A DNA stretch of 64,000 nucleotides. Source: Elusimicrobia bacterium RIFCSPLOWO2_02_FULL_39_32 (GTDB taxonomy: Bacteria > Elusimicrobiota > Elusimicrobia > 2-02-FULL-39-32). The stretch is from positions 310,001-374,000 of the forward strand of contig MGUU01000016.1 of NCBI GenBank assembly GCA_001800135.1, given 5' to 3'. Positions within the stretch are counted from its first letter, which is position 1, and each line of letters starts with the position of its first letter. The notes under the pieces were generated by a model, which searched no databases, had not been told where the DNA came from, and saw nothing but the letters and a program-made list of their open reading frames with translations. The translations under genes were made by a program, and so were the position numbers. Below are positions 36,859 to 47,213 of this stretch, piece by piece.

Positions 36859-39800
36859 TTACTGTTGAACATGATATAACTTTAACTCAAGTCCTGTTTT
36901 TTCAACCTGCTCTACTAGATGGGTAAAACCTTCTCGCAGTTTCATGCGGCTGATCTCATTTAGATCCATGGAAGCAAACCCTTTCACCAGCTTTAAAAAC
37001 CCAGCCAGCTCTTTTCCATCAGCTTTAAATAAGATGTCCCATCCCACTTTAAGTGAATCCTCACTCCACCAACCTTCCCAATTTTTAGATTTTACTCGGA
37101 ACAATAAGAGATCAAAGGAATCCTCTCTTAAACCATTTTTTTCAACTAAAGATCTAAAATTAAATTTCCCTTGCGTCAGTTCCTGATAAAGCTGCGCAAC
37201 CTTTAAATCTTGAGAGACGATTCTAACTTTTCTTAAAAAACCTTCCACTTCTTCTTCATTTAAAGTTCCTTGATCTTGAACCAATACCAACTCTATCATT
37301 CTTCTTTCTTTTAGAGCAAAACCACTATTATTTTCTTCCATCTTTCTTCTCTGAAGCGATGCCGCCCCTTTAACATTTACACCATTCTCTTCTTCAAAGG
37401 ATTGAATAAACTCATTCAGTTTATCCGCTAACAGGGGTAAATCAAATACACTGATCACGATCCTTAAATTTCTATCTCCAATATTCTCTTTTACAGTTTG
37501 AACCCAGTCTGGTTTTAATATCTCAGGAGGAATCTGCTCATAAGATAAACCCATCCCTTTTGAAACCTGCTCAATAATAGCTTGAGTGCCATTCTCAAAT
37601 TTTTCAGACCGATCATTAAAATCATCTTTAAAGAATGAAAATCCTCTAAAAAGTTCTGTTTCTAAATGACCCGTGGCAGCGAAGTGACGGAAAAGAATTG
37701 AAAGTTCTCCTAAGAAACTGAACCTAAAAATATCATTTCTTAAAATAAAGACTAATTTAACAATTCCATAAAGATATTGTATTGGTTTTAAAAAATAGAG
37801 CAAGAAGTCTTTTAAAATAGGAGGGGTGCGCCGCGCAATTTGATGCTGATTGAGCCAAACTCGCCCCCCTTCCTGAGTCAACATCCAGGGAAGAATTAAA
37901 AGGTGAATCACAAAATTAAAAGCTCTATTGTCAAAACCTCTGACCCATCCCCGATTCAAAGTAATCCTATTTTTGCCTGAATCATAATAGGCGAGTCTCC
38001 AACCCATTTCTTGAGAACTTTTAATTTCCAGTTCCACCTGCGGATAATAAGACCTTATAAGGTTCAGCCAAAAAGGATCTACCTTATCCCCATTATTTTC
38101 ATTTCCCATTAAATAAACTATTAGATTTGAAAACCCAAGAGCTAAAAACGAAACAAACCAAATCAGAGGGAAAATAGAATCTGGCCAGATTAAAATAAGA
38201 ACTAAAGAAGCTGCCAAAGCAAAAACAGAGTGCCTTATATCTAGCGGCTCTTTCTTCTTCACAGGCTCCACAACCTCTTTCATGGCATCAACTTGGCTCA
38301 GCAACTCTCTTAAAACCTCTAATGAAGATGGTTCCTCCGGTGTAGGAACCTTAAGCTCTAAGACCATTTTAATTGAATCACTGAAATCTATTGAGTCTTG
38401 GGATAAAGCATTCATAGCGGGTAATAGACGACTCACTAGCTGCTTAAATTCAAGATAAACTTGCGGATTTTTATCAATCAGAATCGCAATATTAAACAAC
38501 TCTTCTATGAGCGCGGTTTTATTCACATTAACGTTAAATTTTCCCCGCCCCGCATAATCTAAAAAGTAAAGATATTCTTCAAAGTTTGTTGGAAAACTTT
38601 TGCTCCATTCATATTCATCAGGGTTACCGCTAAAAGCATTAGAGAATAGAGCCTTTGCCAATCTATAATCCTCATCTAGCTCATCCAATATCTTTTTAAA
38701 TTTCATTGCCTCACTAATATTCTTAAGAGCCAGTTCCTGCTTCATTTTCTTATAATGGGACTCATTTTTGTATCGCTCCTCAATACTTCGCAGAAGTTTT
38801 AAAAGTTCCTCAGCTTCTCTATCGTCCTTGGGAACAATGGTATTCATAATCTCATCATACTGCGCTATATCTTTTTCCGCAAAAAAGAGCAGTCCGGCTT
38901 GATCCGTGTATATAAAATGATCCACTGCTTTCCATGCTTCATCCTTTGTTAGTCCAACTGCGGGCTGGGTCAAAAAATTCATTAATTTTATTTGCAGTTC
39001 CATTCTCTCACTTCTGATTTTTTCCCAAAGCCTTGTTTCAGATTTTATTCTGTATTCTTCTTCTTGCTCAAACAATTGAGCAAGCTCATCTATCTTTTTA
39101 TGAGCTTCTTGAAAACTCAATCCAGACCTCATCAAGGCATGCAGCATCAGTTCCCTGGCAGCAAGCGCTTGAATCATTCTTTTTCTAATCTTTCTATCTA
39201 AACTGGCTAACCCCAGGGATAATTTTTTAGACAATAAAAAAAGCGCATGGTCGCTTTCTCCAAGCATTAAACGGGTTAAAAATGCTAGATAATAGTGATA
39301 AGAATCATCCTCCTTCTTAGTGACCCAAGTTTGATCCATTACCACTGGCCAAATAGTTTTCATGCCTAAGGTTGGATAGCGCTTTAGCTGCATTGCAAAC
39401 TCATTTTGCAGCTGTCTAGCTATTTTTTGAGCGCTTAAAGGCACAGCGTTCGCTTTCATTCTAAGCTGAGAAAAAGTTCTTTCAAAAAAAGCATTTAAGA
39501 AATAAGAAACAAATTTAGGATAAACTGAAACCACGGTTTGAACAACATCAAACGTAAAATTTTCATAAATACCTGTTACAGGAATAACGATTTCATCATT
39601 AAATCCTCTCACAAGAGGCAAAACAGAATTGAACGCGGCTTTTGCTTCAGAAGAAAAATCACCCTGCAAAAGCATCCAAATAAAATGTTCCGCTTCTCCC
39701 TGATGCAATGAGGTTACGATTGGATCATTTGAATCTTTTAAACTGCCTCCTACAATAAAATCAAGATAGCGCAAGGCAATGGCCTGCATGCTTAAACGCT

Positions 39801-42800
39801 GCTCTAATCTTTCTTCCCCATCTCTAACTATAGGATAAGCTCGTCCTTTAGGCGGCAAGCGCAATTCATAACCAAAACTGCCGTCTGACTTTTTCCCCCA
39901 AATAATTCGATGCCCTAACTCTCCAACATAATGGTCTCTCCTGCCAACAGACTTGCCAAACATGGCGGCTCCAATGCCTTGCAATCCGATTTTGACAAAA
40001 GTAGCTTCTCTGGTTACTTTTTTTATAGTTTTATTTTTTTTGTATCCAGAAACTTCAGCCAATAAACTGTTTACAACTTCAATGGACAGGATCGCGTTAA
40101 AACCATAACTATCTTTAAGGATGCCGAACAATTTTGAACTTAAATCCACTCCTCCATCCTGCACATAAGAAGGATCTTCAAAATCTTGAGGCCTAAAATA
40201 CTTAATATTATGGCTAAACACTTTTCTTTTACTTTTAACATGTCCTGACCACGCGATCTTTAAATTATGTATTTGATTCTTGGCTCTAGTTGTATCCATG
40301 TTTCTAGCTTTGGCAAACTCTTCCACTAAAGAATTGATTTCTTTCATTAAATAATAATAGACGAAAGTTCTAGCAGCCTCTGAATTTTTAATTTTCTTTC
40401 TTAAAATCTCTTTTTCTATTTCAGACCATAAGATAGATTTCCTTCCGGAAAAATCTTTTTCACGCAAAAAACCAGTTTGATCTAAAAGAGCGATCTCTAT
40501 TTCTTTGCTGCCGATGCTTAGAGCGATCTGGATTTCCTGCTGTTCAGGGATAAAAGCCAATAAACGATTCTCCTTGTTTTCATAAATTCTGCTGACTTTG
40601 ATTTTTCTAGGGATCATGGCCTTTTGAACTCCGCTCACTAAAAAATCCTCATTCATCAGCTCTCCAAGCGCAAATTCTTCTCCCCCTGCAAACAAATAAA
40701 TATTATTTTTAAATTCTTTGTCTGGAGTAGAATAACCATCCACAAAAGCCCTGAGCGCTTTTCCTAAATCCCCTGCAATTACTCGCAAAAATTGAATGGC
40801 GCGAGGATCTTTTGCTTTTAACTGTTGGCTGATCATTTTAAAAGTATTTTCTATCGCAGCCGGTTCACCTTTTTTTATTTTTTTTTGTTCAAAAAGCAAT
40901 CTAAAATTTTCCGGAACAGCCTGTCTCCCGCGATCAATTAACTCTTTCCTCTTGCTTTCATTTAAATTGACTTCCATAATTCCTATATCCTGTGTTTCTA
41001 TAGAAATCTCATTCCAATCTTGAGACTGCCTTTGGGCATTAATATCATGACTTTTAACTCTGGCAGCCAGCATGTCTAAAATAGTAGAACCTGTATCATT
41101 TAATTTAACCATCCAGTGAGTATCACCTAAGAAAATTTTTGCCACCTCATCTACCAGATCAGCATTCGATAAACCCAAAACAACGGTATCCTCCTCCTCT
41201 CCTTTAAAAATATCTATAGGACGGTTGCTTACAATCCCTCCGTCAGAAAAATAGTGTAAATCTCCATTGATTCGTATTGTGGGAGGGCGGTAGAAATAAG
41301 GAAAACTTGCGCTGGCTCTTACTGCTTTATAAACCTCAACTTCAGGGCTGTTTTTAGCGTTAAAAATAAAACGATCCCGGGTGGTAAGATCAGTAGCCAC
41401 AATATTTAAATCAATGCCCTGATCTAACAAATCTTGAAAAGTTGGATCTTTAATTTGGCCTGTGGATTCCGTATATTTTTCAAATATTATGTTTCTAACC
41501 CAATTTTCAAAATGAGTTCCTTCATAAAGTCCGGCTTGAGTGCTGAGCTTTAATTTACTTAAAATACCTGTAAACCATGTAGGACGAGACTTTCCATCTG
41601 TAAAAATACGAGGGTCAGTCTGTTCCATAATTTTTTCTAATTGTTTACCGGTATATCCCACAGCCAAAAAAGCAGCGCCTATGGCGCCTACAGAGGTTCC
41701 AGAAAAAGCTTTGAATCTAAATCCTTGCTTTTCTAACTCCTTAATTGCGCCAATATGAGCTAAACCTCTTACGCCTCCGCCTTCCAACACTAAATTTACA
41801 TACCTCACCCCGCCTAGTAATTCATCAAAATGAGTTCTTAAAGGCTGAGTACCCCTTATCAATAACGGCTGTGTTCCTTGAGTTCCTACCAGATCACCTG
41901 TGCCTCGATTCCTTTGCAGGGGTTGAGGATCAGGTTCTGCTGCTGCTCCTCCTCCTGCTCCTAAATTATTACCTGTTTCTGCATCTAAATCCGCTATTCC
42001 GGGCAAAAATCGTTCTCTTAATTCAATTTTTGCCAACTCCACTCCAGGCAAAGCCTCTATGGAATTTTCCAATTTTTTAACATCCACACCTTCAGGAACC
42101 TCTATATCCATGCTAAATTGAAGTTTTTCTCCGCTCGCTTTTCTAAGCCCGCTTCGGACCATTTTCATCCTAATTCTAAAAACAAGCTCTTCCCTCTCTA
42201 TTCTTTCTGTATCTGCCCTATTTGAATTTTCCAGATCACCATCTTCTCCTTCAGGGTTCTGAAGACTCTTTTCTATGATTGTTGTAAAACTAAGCCCTTT
42301 AACATTTATACCTACTTCTCCGGTTTTTTCAGTAATGTCATAAACTAAACCATTGCGATCAGAAGCGATCACATTTAACTTTCCTCTTTGTTTATTCAAG
42401 GCTCTATATTTAAGCCACTGCTCTTGAGTCACTTTAATATTCACTAAATTCTGAATCATTTCTGAAATAAGCGATTGAGTATCATGCGTCCCACGGAGAT
42501 GTTCGCCAGTTAATTGGAGAGTGATAATCTCATGACCTTGATTAGTTGTTTTAGTATGAATATCCACAATATTTCCGCAGGACCAAGTAATCCCGGCAAT
42601 TTGATGTAAGATACCTGGAATACTGTAATGCACTTTTATCACTAATTTTACCCTATGGTTATCGGAAGATTTATCGTAAGAGATGTTGTAATTCATTACT
42701 TCTATTGGCTCTTCAACCTTTAGATCCTTAATCCTTTGATTTACATTATAAAGATGAGAATTGGGCTGAAGGTTCATTTCTGGTTTAGTAAAATAAAGTT

Positions 42801-45800
42801 GCGCGCTGGAACGCTTGAATGGATCTTCAGGCGGAAGACTATTCCGATCTATGGGCCAAATAGAGCCAGTTTTCTCGTCAAATTTAAGCAAAAAATCCTT
42901 ATTCTCAATAGACTGAAACACCGCTTGAAAATTACTCTTAAAATCATTGCTCATTTGGACTCCAACATAGCTAAACTCTGGCCTGGTCCTTAATTCCATT
43001 TTAATCTCTTCTAAACGCTGCAACAATTTATAAAGCCAATGCGCGTTTTCTCCGCTCTCTCCTCTTAAAAAATCTGGTTGAGTCATTAACTTAATTTCTA
43101 TTCCGCCAAACTTGATATTGGTATAGACAAATTTTCCATCTTCCTTTTCTTTTCTTTTTACTTCCCATGCTCTATCTTCATCCACAGCCAATCCTATGTG
43201 AGCATGAGTAGGATCTAAAGTTCTCTTCCATTCTTTAACTCCAGGCTCTTTTCTATTCTCTCTTAAATTGATTTTATATTCACTGCTAGACCATGCTTTA
43301 TCCAAAGATTCCTGATCTGGAAACACAATCGCAACCCCAAGAAGATCACTCACCAAAATTCCTTTTATTGGATCTTTGGGCAATCCACCTTTACGGATCA
43401 CTTTATTAATGGTTTGAGGAGCTCCTTTAGGCCGCACCAAAACCTGAAGATAAGGAATCTCTCGCTCTTTTAAATAATTCTCAACATTCTTCTTCATGAT
43501 CTCAGCGTCTGCAACTTGCATAACTCTTAAGAACTTTTCATAATCCTCCTTGCCAATGATCTTAATTAAAGATGCGATTAAAAGCTCTGAAGCGATATCC
43601 TCTCTTAAAACTCTATCCGCAAGCGTTGCCCAGATCAGACGAATCTGCATCTGTATGTTGCTGGTGATTCTCTCGCTTTCTTCTTCCGGCGCTGTTTCTA
43701 ATGCATATAAACGATCTGCTAAAACCAAAAGCAAAGACTCTGGATCTCCAACCATTTTTAGGCTAAGGTCAATCTGATTCATTAGAGCGTCAGAAGGGCC
43801 TTTAACATCAATTGGAAAATCATAAGGAATCTGATTAACAGATCGCAAACGGTTTAAGCGTTCTACAATCTCATTTAAATCCTGATCTTTTAGTTCAAAA
43901 AAATCCACGCCTTTCATTTCCCGATTAATTAAACGTTTTATGCTTTCAGCGATCTCCTCTTTTGATCTTTCATCTTTAAATTGAATGCCATGCTTTTCCA
44001 ATAAATTGCTAATCCTTTCACTGGATTTAACTGGTTTTTCTTGCACAAGCTCTTTCATTAACTCTACAATAACCTCTTCTTCTTTTTTACCATCTTCCAA
44101 TGCGACTTTTGACTGTAAGAGTTCCTTAATCTTTTTGATGATCCTCTCGGAAAGTTTTTCTGTAGTTAATGAAACCGCTTTTTCTTTAAAATGCGCGTTC
44201 AATAAATCCTCTATTTGTTTTGCAGTCACTGGGCTGTCTTCTGGAAAATGTTTATGCAGCAAGGTAGCAAAAATCGTATTCGCAGAAGCTCCCCAACGGA
44301 AAAGCGAGATACTAAGCTCGCTCGCTTGGTCTTGATCCTCTTTTTTCTCATAAAATATCGTTGCCAGCTCTTTAAAAATTTTAGAGCTCCCTGTTTCCGC
44401 CTCCTGCTTAATCTCTTCCCAATGAAGATTTAATTCTTCAATTCTTCTTTTCTTATTCTCACGCAGCTCCTCTGGATTTCCAACCTCATCCTCCCCATGA
44501 GTGGATTCTGCCAGCGTTGTCCCATCCTCTAGCAATGACAAAATAGGAACGGATTGTGGCAATACTTCTACAGAATAAGCCAGATCAACTATTTCCGGCA
44601 TCTCCATCATTGGTTTTAATCTTCTCAGCAAATTCATCCAATAGACTAAAGGTAGGTAACGATCCATGGTCTCGCTATAATCTATGTACTTAGAAAAATC
44701 ATTCTGTTCTAAGGAATCTTTAATCAAAGATTCAAGACGATGAAGCGGTTCTGGATGACCTTTTTTCTCTAAGTATTTAATAATCTCGCGAATTCCCTTA
44801 GGAGGTTCTTTAAGCAAATCCTGCTTGCCTGTAATATCCATTGTGATGTATAATCCCTGCTCTCGACGACGCTCATTCTCAGCTATTTTTTTATAATGAC
44901 GCTTAAGTGATTTTTTAACTTCTGCCAAGGCAAGTGTGGCATGTTCATGCAAATTCTCCTGCATATTTTCTCCAACTCCAATTGAAACTCCAGACCCGCC
45001 TAACCCCTGAAAAATACGCGCGTAAGGAAGAGGCAAATTGTTTTCATAAACCCAAAGATTATATTTTTGATGTAATTTAATAGTTGCGGAAGTTGCAATT
45101 TTGACAAGATGCAACATGGGTTTAAAGAAAATTATAAGAATGACAATCCGTAAGAAAAGGTCAGGAACAAAACTAAGCGCTAAGAGCGGAGCAAAAGGGA
45201 GTAAATAAGGCGCTAAAAAGAAAAAGGATAGGAGTGTCAATACAGGCAAATCAATGATTAAAACTTTTACAACTGTTTTTAAAGAACTAAAAATTGACTT
45301 TATAGTCTGCAAACTGACAAAAGATTGAGGTAACGCATCTAACGGCTGGGTAACTCTAATTTTAAAATCTGATGTTAGGGCTTTTTGATAACGGGTTTCT
45401 CTTCTACCTTCAGCTGTTATAGCTACTAGCTGCAAAGGAAAAAAACTGCTTTGGATTGTCTCATTTATAAAATTAATAATTTCTTCTCTTAGTTCTGTTA
45501 GTTTTGTCTGCCAACTTTCACCAGATTTTTTTGCTCTTATAATCCATTTAACAGTTAAAACGCTAAAAGAATATAAAGGGTGAGCTAAGGCAAAGAAGCC
45601 TGTAGCCCAGACAAGCCCTGTCTTCACTAAATCCCAATCCCCTAAAATAAGACCTGCTCCCATGATGAGAAATCCAATAAGAGGAAACACTTTTGTCTCC
45701 CAAATCGGCTCTTTTTCAGTCACAGCAACCTTAAATTCTTCTGATTTTTCCCCGAACTTTTCTTTAAGGCTCAAGAAACGAATTGCTGCAACCCTATTGC

Positions 45801-46596
45801 GCTCAATCTTTAACCTTGAAAGAAAGGAAAATGGAACTCCATTCAAAAACTGTTTATCTTTAACAACCTCTCTGGTTCTGCGTGGATGAAACCCATGCAT
45901 CTGTCGTATGATTTTATTCTGAAAATCTGAGTCTGTAAGAGTATCTAGACGATCTAAAAGCTGCGCAAATTCTTTCTTTAAGCCTCCCATTTTATGAATA
46001 AAATCAGTTAAAGAATTCCTTTGTCTTAACTGACTTTTTGTGTCAATAGGAAGCGCCTGCGGAGATATTCTTTCCTTAGGCAAAGGAGTTTCCAGCTTTA
46101 AAGTTGAAAGAAGCATTCCAAGATTACCTTGACCAGCCATAAGCTGATCCATTTTCCGCATTGTGTTTTGAACTATAAACTCAAACGCTTTCTTTTTTTC
46201 TCCTTTATAAAATCCAATTTTATATTCTTTGTCATTTTTCACAAAAGGCTCGCTAAAAGACAAACCCTTCTTAATTTCTTTAATGATCTTATTAATTTGT
46301 TCCTCAATCTCTTTATCCTTATTTCCAATTTTAAAATCTTCAAGCCTTTCTGCGTACTGATCCAAAGCATGGAAAAATTTCTGAGAATCAAGCCCTGAAT
46401 CTGCGCCAAAATCCAGAGATTCCGCGCTTTCTGATTTTATCCGATTCATGGAGTCCAGATTAATCTTGGATTTGGGAACTCTTTTAGCTTCAGCAAAGGG
46501 AGGCAAAAGTGTGCTAAAAAGCAGAGAGCTTACAACAGTAACTGCCGCTATTTTTAAACAGTTTTGATTTTTTCTTTTTATCCAAAAACTAAACAT
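36859..46596 (-). CDS. Giant exported protein: RelA/SpoT-like module, ACT domains, patatin lipase, ROK-like domain
   Basis: 3,245 residues. Signal peptide 1-37 (MFSFWI...PPFAEA). Two or three membrane segments near 310-370 and 440-510. A RelA/SpoT-like region: degenerate HD half with LLHKHFPEDS (about 770; HD is changed to HK) and LADRLYAL (about 960; H lost), synthetase-like half with RPKGAPQTINKV (about 1060), GIEIKLMT and GENAHWLYKL (about 1185), then two ACT-like domains (about 1325 and 1415). Patatin-like phospholipase: GGGVRGLAHIG (about 1608), GTSVG nucleophile (about 1634), DGG (about 1785), so the Ser/Asp dyad looks intact. ROK/ASKHA-like domain with LSIGSKEIEIALLD (about 2030) and VGELGH (about 2226). 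Hydrophobic segments near 2700 and 2900, then the shared C-terminal module (ISVFDLPLL, about 3052) ending HVQQ. Lipase activity is plausible; (p)ppGpp hydrolysis is unlikely. No clear ribosome site. Confidence 0.92.
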   Translation of the reverse strand: MFSFWIKRKNQNCLKIAAVTVVSSLLFSTLLPPFAEAKRVPKSKINLDSMNRIKSESAESLDFGADSGLDSQKFFHALDQYAERLEDFKIGNKDKEIEEQINKIIKEIKKGLSFSEPFVKNDKEYKIGFYKGEKKKAFEFIVQNTMRKMDQLMAGQGNLGMLLSTLKLETPLPKERISPQALPIDTKSQLRQRNSLTDFIHKMGGLKKEFAQLLDRLDTLTDSDFQNKIIRQMHGFHPRRTREVVKDKQFLNGVPFSFLSRLKIERNRVAAIRFLSLKEKFGEKSEEFKVAVTEKEPIWETKVFPLIGFLIMGAGLILGDWDLVKTGLVWATGFFALAHPLYSFSVLTVKWIIRAKKSGESWQTKLTELREEIINFINETIQSSFFPLQLVAITAEGRRETRYQKALTSDFKIRVTQPLDALPQSFVSLQTIKSIFSSLKTVVKVLIIDLPVLTLLSFFFLAPYLLPFAPLLALSFVPDLFLRIVILIIFFKPMLHLVKIATSATIKLHQKYNLWVYENNLPLPYARIFQGLGGSGVSIGVGENMQENLHEHATLALAEVKKSLKRHYKKIAENERRREQGLYITMDITGKQDLLKEPPKGIREIIKYLEKKGHPEPLHRLESLIKDSLEQNDFSKYIDYSETMDRYLPLVYWMNLLRRLKPMMEMPEIVDLAYSVEVLPQSVPILSLLEDGTTLAESTHGEDEVGNPEELRENKKRRIEELNLHWEEIKQEAETGSSKIFKELATIFYEKKEDQDQASELSISLFRWGASANTIFATLLHKHFPEDSPVTAKQIEDLLNAHFKEKAVSLTTEKLSERIIKKIKELLQSKVALEDGKKEEEVIVELMKELVQEKPVKSSERISNLLEKHGIQFKDERSKEEIAESIKRLINREMKGVDFFELKDQDLNEIVERLNRLRSVNQIPYDFPIDVKGPSDALMNQIDLSLKMVGDPESLLLVLADRLYALETAPEEESERITSNIQMQIRLIWATLADRVLREDIASELLIASLIKIIGKEDYEKFLRVMQVADAEIMKKNVENYLKEREIPYLQVLVRPKGAPQTINKVIRKGGLPKDPIKGILVSDLLGVAIVFPDQESLDKAWSSSEYKINLRENRKEPGVKEWKRTLDPTHAHIGLAVDEDRAWEVKRKEKEDGKFVYTNIKFGGIEIKLMTQPDFLRGESGENAHWLYKLLQRLEEIKMELRTRPEFSYVGVQMSNDFKSNFQAVFQSIENKDFLLKFDEKTGSIWPIDRNSLPPEDPFKRSSAQLYFTKPEMNLQPNSHLYNVNQRIKDLKVEEPIEVMNYNISYDKSSDNHRVKLVIKVHYSIPGILHQIAGITWSCGNIVDIHTKTTNQGHEIITLQLTGEHLRGTHDTQSLISEMIQNLVNIKVTQEQWLKYRALNKQRGKLNVIASDRNGLVYDITEKTGEVGINVKGLSFTTIIEKSLQNPEGEDGDLENSNRADTERIEREELVFRIRMKMVRSGLRKASGEKLQFSMDIEVPEGVDVKKLENSIEALPGVELAKIELRERFLPGIADLDAETGNNLGAGGGAAAEPDPQPLQRNRGTGDLVGTQGTQPLLIRGTQPLRTHFDELLGGVRYVNLVLEGGGVRGLAHIGAIKELEKQGFRFKAFSGTSVGAIGAAFLAVGYTGKQLEKIMEQTDPRIFTDGKSRPTWFTGILSKLKLSTQAGLYEGTHFENWVRNIIFEKYTESTGQIKDPTFQDLLDQGIDLNIVATDLTTRDRFIFNAKNSPEVEVYKAVRASASFPYFYRPPTIRINGDLHYFSDGGIVSNRPIDIFKGEEEDTVVLGLSNADLVDEVAKIFLGDTHWMVKLNDTGSTILDMLAARVKSHDINAQRQSQDWNEISIETQDIGIMEVNLNESKRKELIDRGRQAVPENFRLLFEQKKIKKGEPAAIENTFKMISQQLKAKDPRAIQFLRVIAGDLGKALRAFVDGYSTPDKEFKNNIYLFAGGEEFALGELMNEDFLVSGVQKAMIPRKIKVSRIYENKENRLLAFIPEQQEIQIALSIGSKEIEIALLDQTGFLREKDFSGRKSILWSEIEKEILRKKIKNSEAARTFVYYYLMKEINSLVEEFAKARNMDTTRAKNQIHNLKIAWSGHVKSKRKVFSHNIKYFRPQDFEDPSYVQDGGVDLSSKLFGILKDSYGFNAILSIEVVNSLLAEVSGYKKNKTIKKVTREATFVKIGLQGIGAAMFGKSVGRRDHYVGELGHRIIWGKKSDGSFGYELRLPPKGRAYPIVRDGEERLEQRLSMQAIALRYLDFIVGGSLKDSNDPIVTSLHQGEAEHFIWMLLQGDFSSEAKAAFNSVLPLVRGFNDEIVIPVTGIYENFTFDVVQTVVSVYPKFVSYFLNAFFERTFSQLRMKANAVPLSAQKIARQLQNEFAMQLKRYPTLGMKTIWPVVMDQTWVTKKEDDSYHYYLAFLTRLMLGESDHALFLLSKKLSLGLASLDRKIRKRMIQALAARELMLHALMRSGLSFQEAHKKIDELAQLFEQEEEYRIKSETRLWEKIRSERMELQIKLMNFLTQPAVGLTKDEAWKAVDHFIYTDQAGLLFFAEKDIAQYDEIMNTIVPKDDREAEELLKLLRSIEERYKNESHYKKMKQELALKNISEAMKFKKILDELDEDYRLAKALFSNAFSGNPDEYEWSKSFPTNFEEYLYFLDYAGRGKFNVNVNKTALIEELFNIAILIDKNPQVYLEFKQLVSRLLPAMNALSQDSIDFSDSIKMVLELKVPTPEEPSSLEVLRELLSQVDAMKEVVEPVKKKEPLDIRHSVFALAASLVLILIWPDSIFPLIWFVSFLALGFSNLIVYLMGNENNGDKVDPFWLNLIRSYYPQVELEIKSSQEMGWRLAYYDSGKNRITLNRGWVRGFDNRAFNFVIHLLILPWMLTQEGGRVWLNQHQIARRTPPILKDFLLYFLKPIQYLYGIVKLVFILRNDIFRFSFLGELSILFRHFAATGHLETELFRGFSFFKDDFNDRSEKFENGTQAIIEQVSKGMGLSYEQIPPEILKPDWVQTVKENIGDRNLRIVISVFDLPLLADKLNEFIQSFEEENGVNVKGAASLQRRKMEENNSGFALKERRMIELVLVQDQGTLNEEEVEGFLRKVRIVSQDLKVAQLYQELTQGKFNFRSLVEKNGLREDSFDLLLFRVKSKNWEGWWSEDSLKVGWDILFKADGKELAGFLKLVKGFASMDLNEISRMKLREGFTHLVEQVEKTGLELKLYHVQQ

Positions 46597-46731
46597 TTAT
46601 GGTTATCATTCAACTTTAAATTTACTTAAGATGCCCTTCCTCTATTGATTTCTTGTAAACGATTGCAGATTAAATTAAATAGAATTCCTCTCCAAGAAGT
46701 TCAATAGAACAAACTCCCAAAAGATACCTAT

Positions 46732-46798
46732 AGTATAGACGATTTTGCCTAGTCTAGTCTCAAACTTTTTGTAAAAAATTTGTGACAATTTTGTAAAG
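46732..46798 (-). promoter_or_regulatory. Giant-gene type promoter with three 11-bp-spaced boxes (gene 36859-46596)
   Basis: Minus-strand boxes CTTTACA (46792-46798), TGTCACA (46781-46787) and TTTTACA (46770-46776) are spaced exactly 11 bp, then AAAAAGT, TTGAGA, a 20-bp spacer and TATACT (46732-46737). The leader is about 130 nt. The surrounding 365-bp gap (46597-46961) contains only this promoter and a small TTACGA/TCGTAA hairpin at 46929-46944, a weak candidate end for the relBE transcript. Confidence 0.65.
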
Positions 46799-46961
46799 TT
46801 TCATAAACCGTCCCGTCCCTCTTCTTGATAAGAATCATTCAAGGGGGACTTTAAAAATGGCTATCGAAAACATTTGTTTTCTAATGTAAACTTTAGTTAT
46901 GAAATCTAAAAAGTTTTGGATTTTCCGATTACGAGCAGTCGTAAAAGTTCTTTAAATTAAT

Positions 46962-47213
46962 TTAACGGTAAACTTCTTTGCGATGTTTGATGCGGTAAAG
47001 ATAAATCAGTTTATTTCGATCATCAATTCTATAAAGAGCTCTATAATTTCCTATTCGAACTCTATAACCCTCTTCATTTGTTAATTTAACAATCCCAATG
47101 GGTCTTGGGTCCTGTCTTAATTCTAGAAGTTTAGATTTAATTCGCTCAAAAAGAGGTGAGTCTAGTGAATCTAGATCCCTTTGCGCGGAAGGAAGAACTT
47201 TAAGCTGATACAC
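46962..47213 (-). CDS. relE: RelE/ParE-family toxin
   Basis: 83 residues: MYQLKVLPSAQRDLDSLD...RIKSKLLELRQDPRPIGIVKLTNEEGYRVRIGNYRALYRIDDRNKLIYLYRIKHRKEVYR. The helix pair, L-x-x-x-x-GYRVRIGNYRALY strands and a basic C-terminal RIKHRKEVYR with the final Tyr are typical of active RelE-type ribosome-dependent RNases. It overlaps the antitoxin gene by 14 bp, so translation is coupled. Confidence 0.88.
   Translation of the reverse strand: MYQLKVLPSAQRDLDSLDSPLFERIKSKLLELRQDPRPIGIVKLTNEEGYRVRIGNYRALYRIDDRNKLIYLYRIKHRKEVYR

Noticed and set aside
37870-37935. Possible zinc metalloprotease near FVIHLLILPW in the 36859-46596 protein
   Set aside because: There is no HExxH or other second ligand; only a hydrophobic helix is seen.
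43690-44350. Functional SpoT-type hydrolase
   Set aside because: The HD pair and the His of ADRLH are replaced, and the protein carries an export signal; a degenerate relative is the safer reading.
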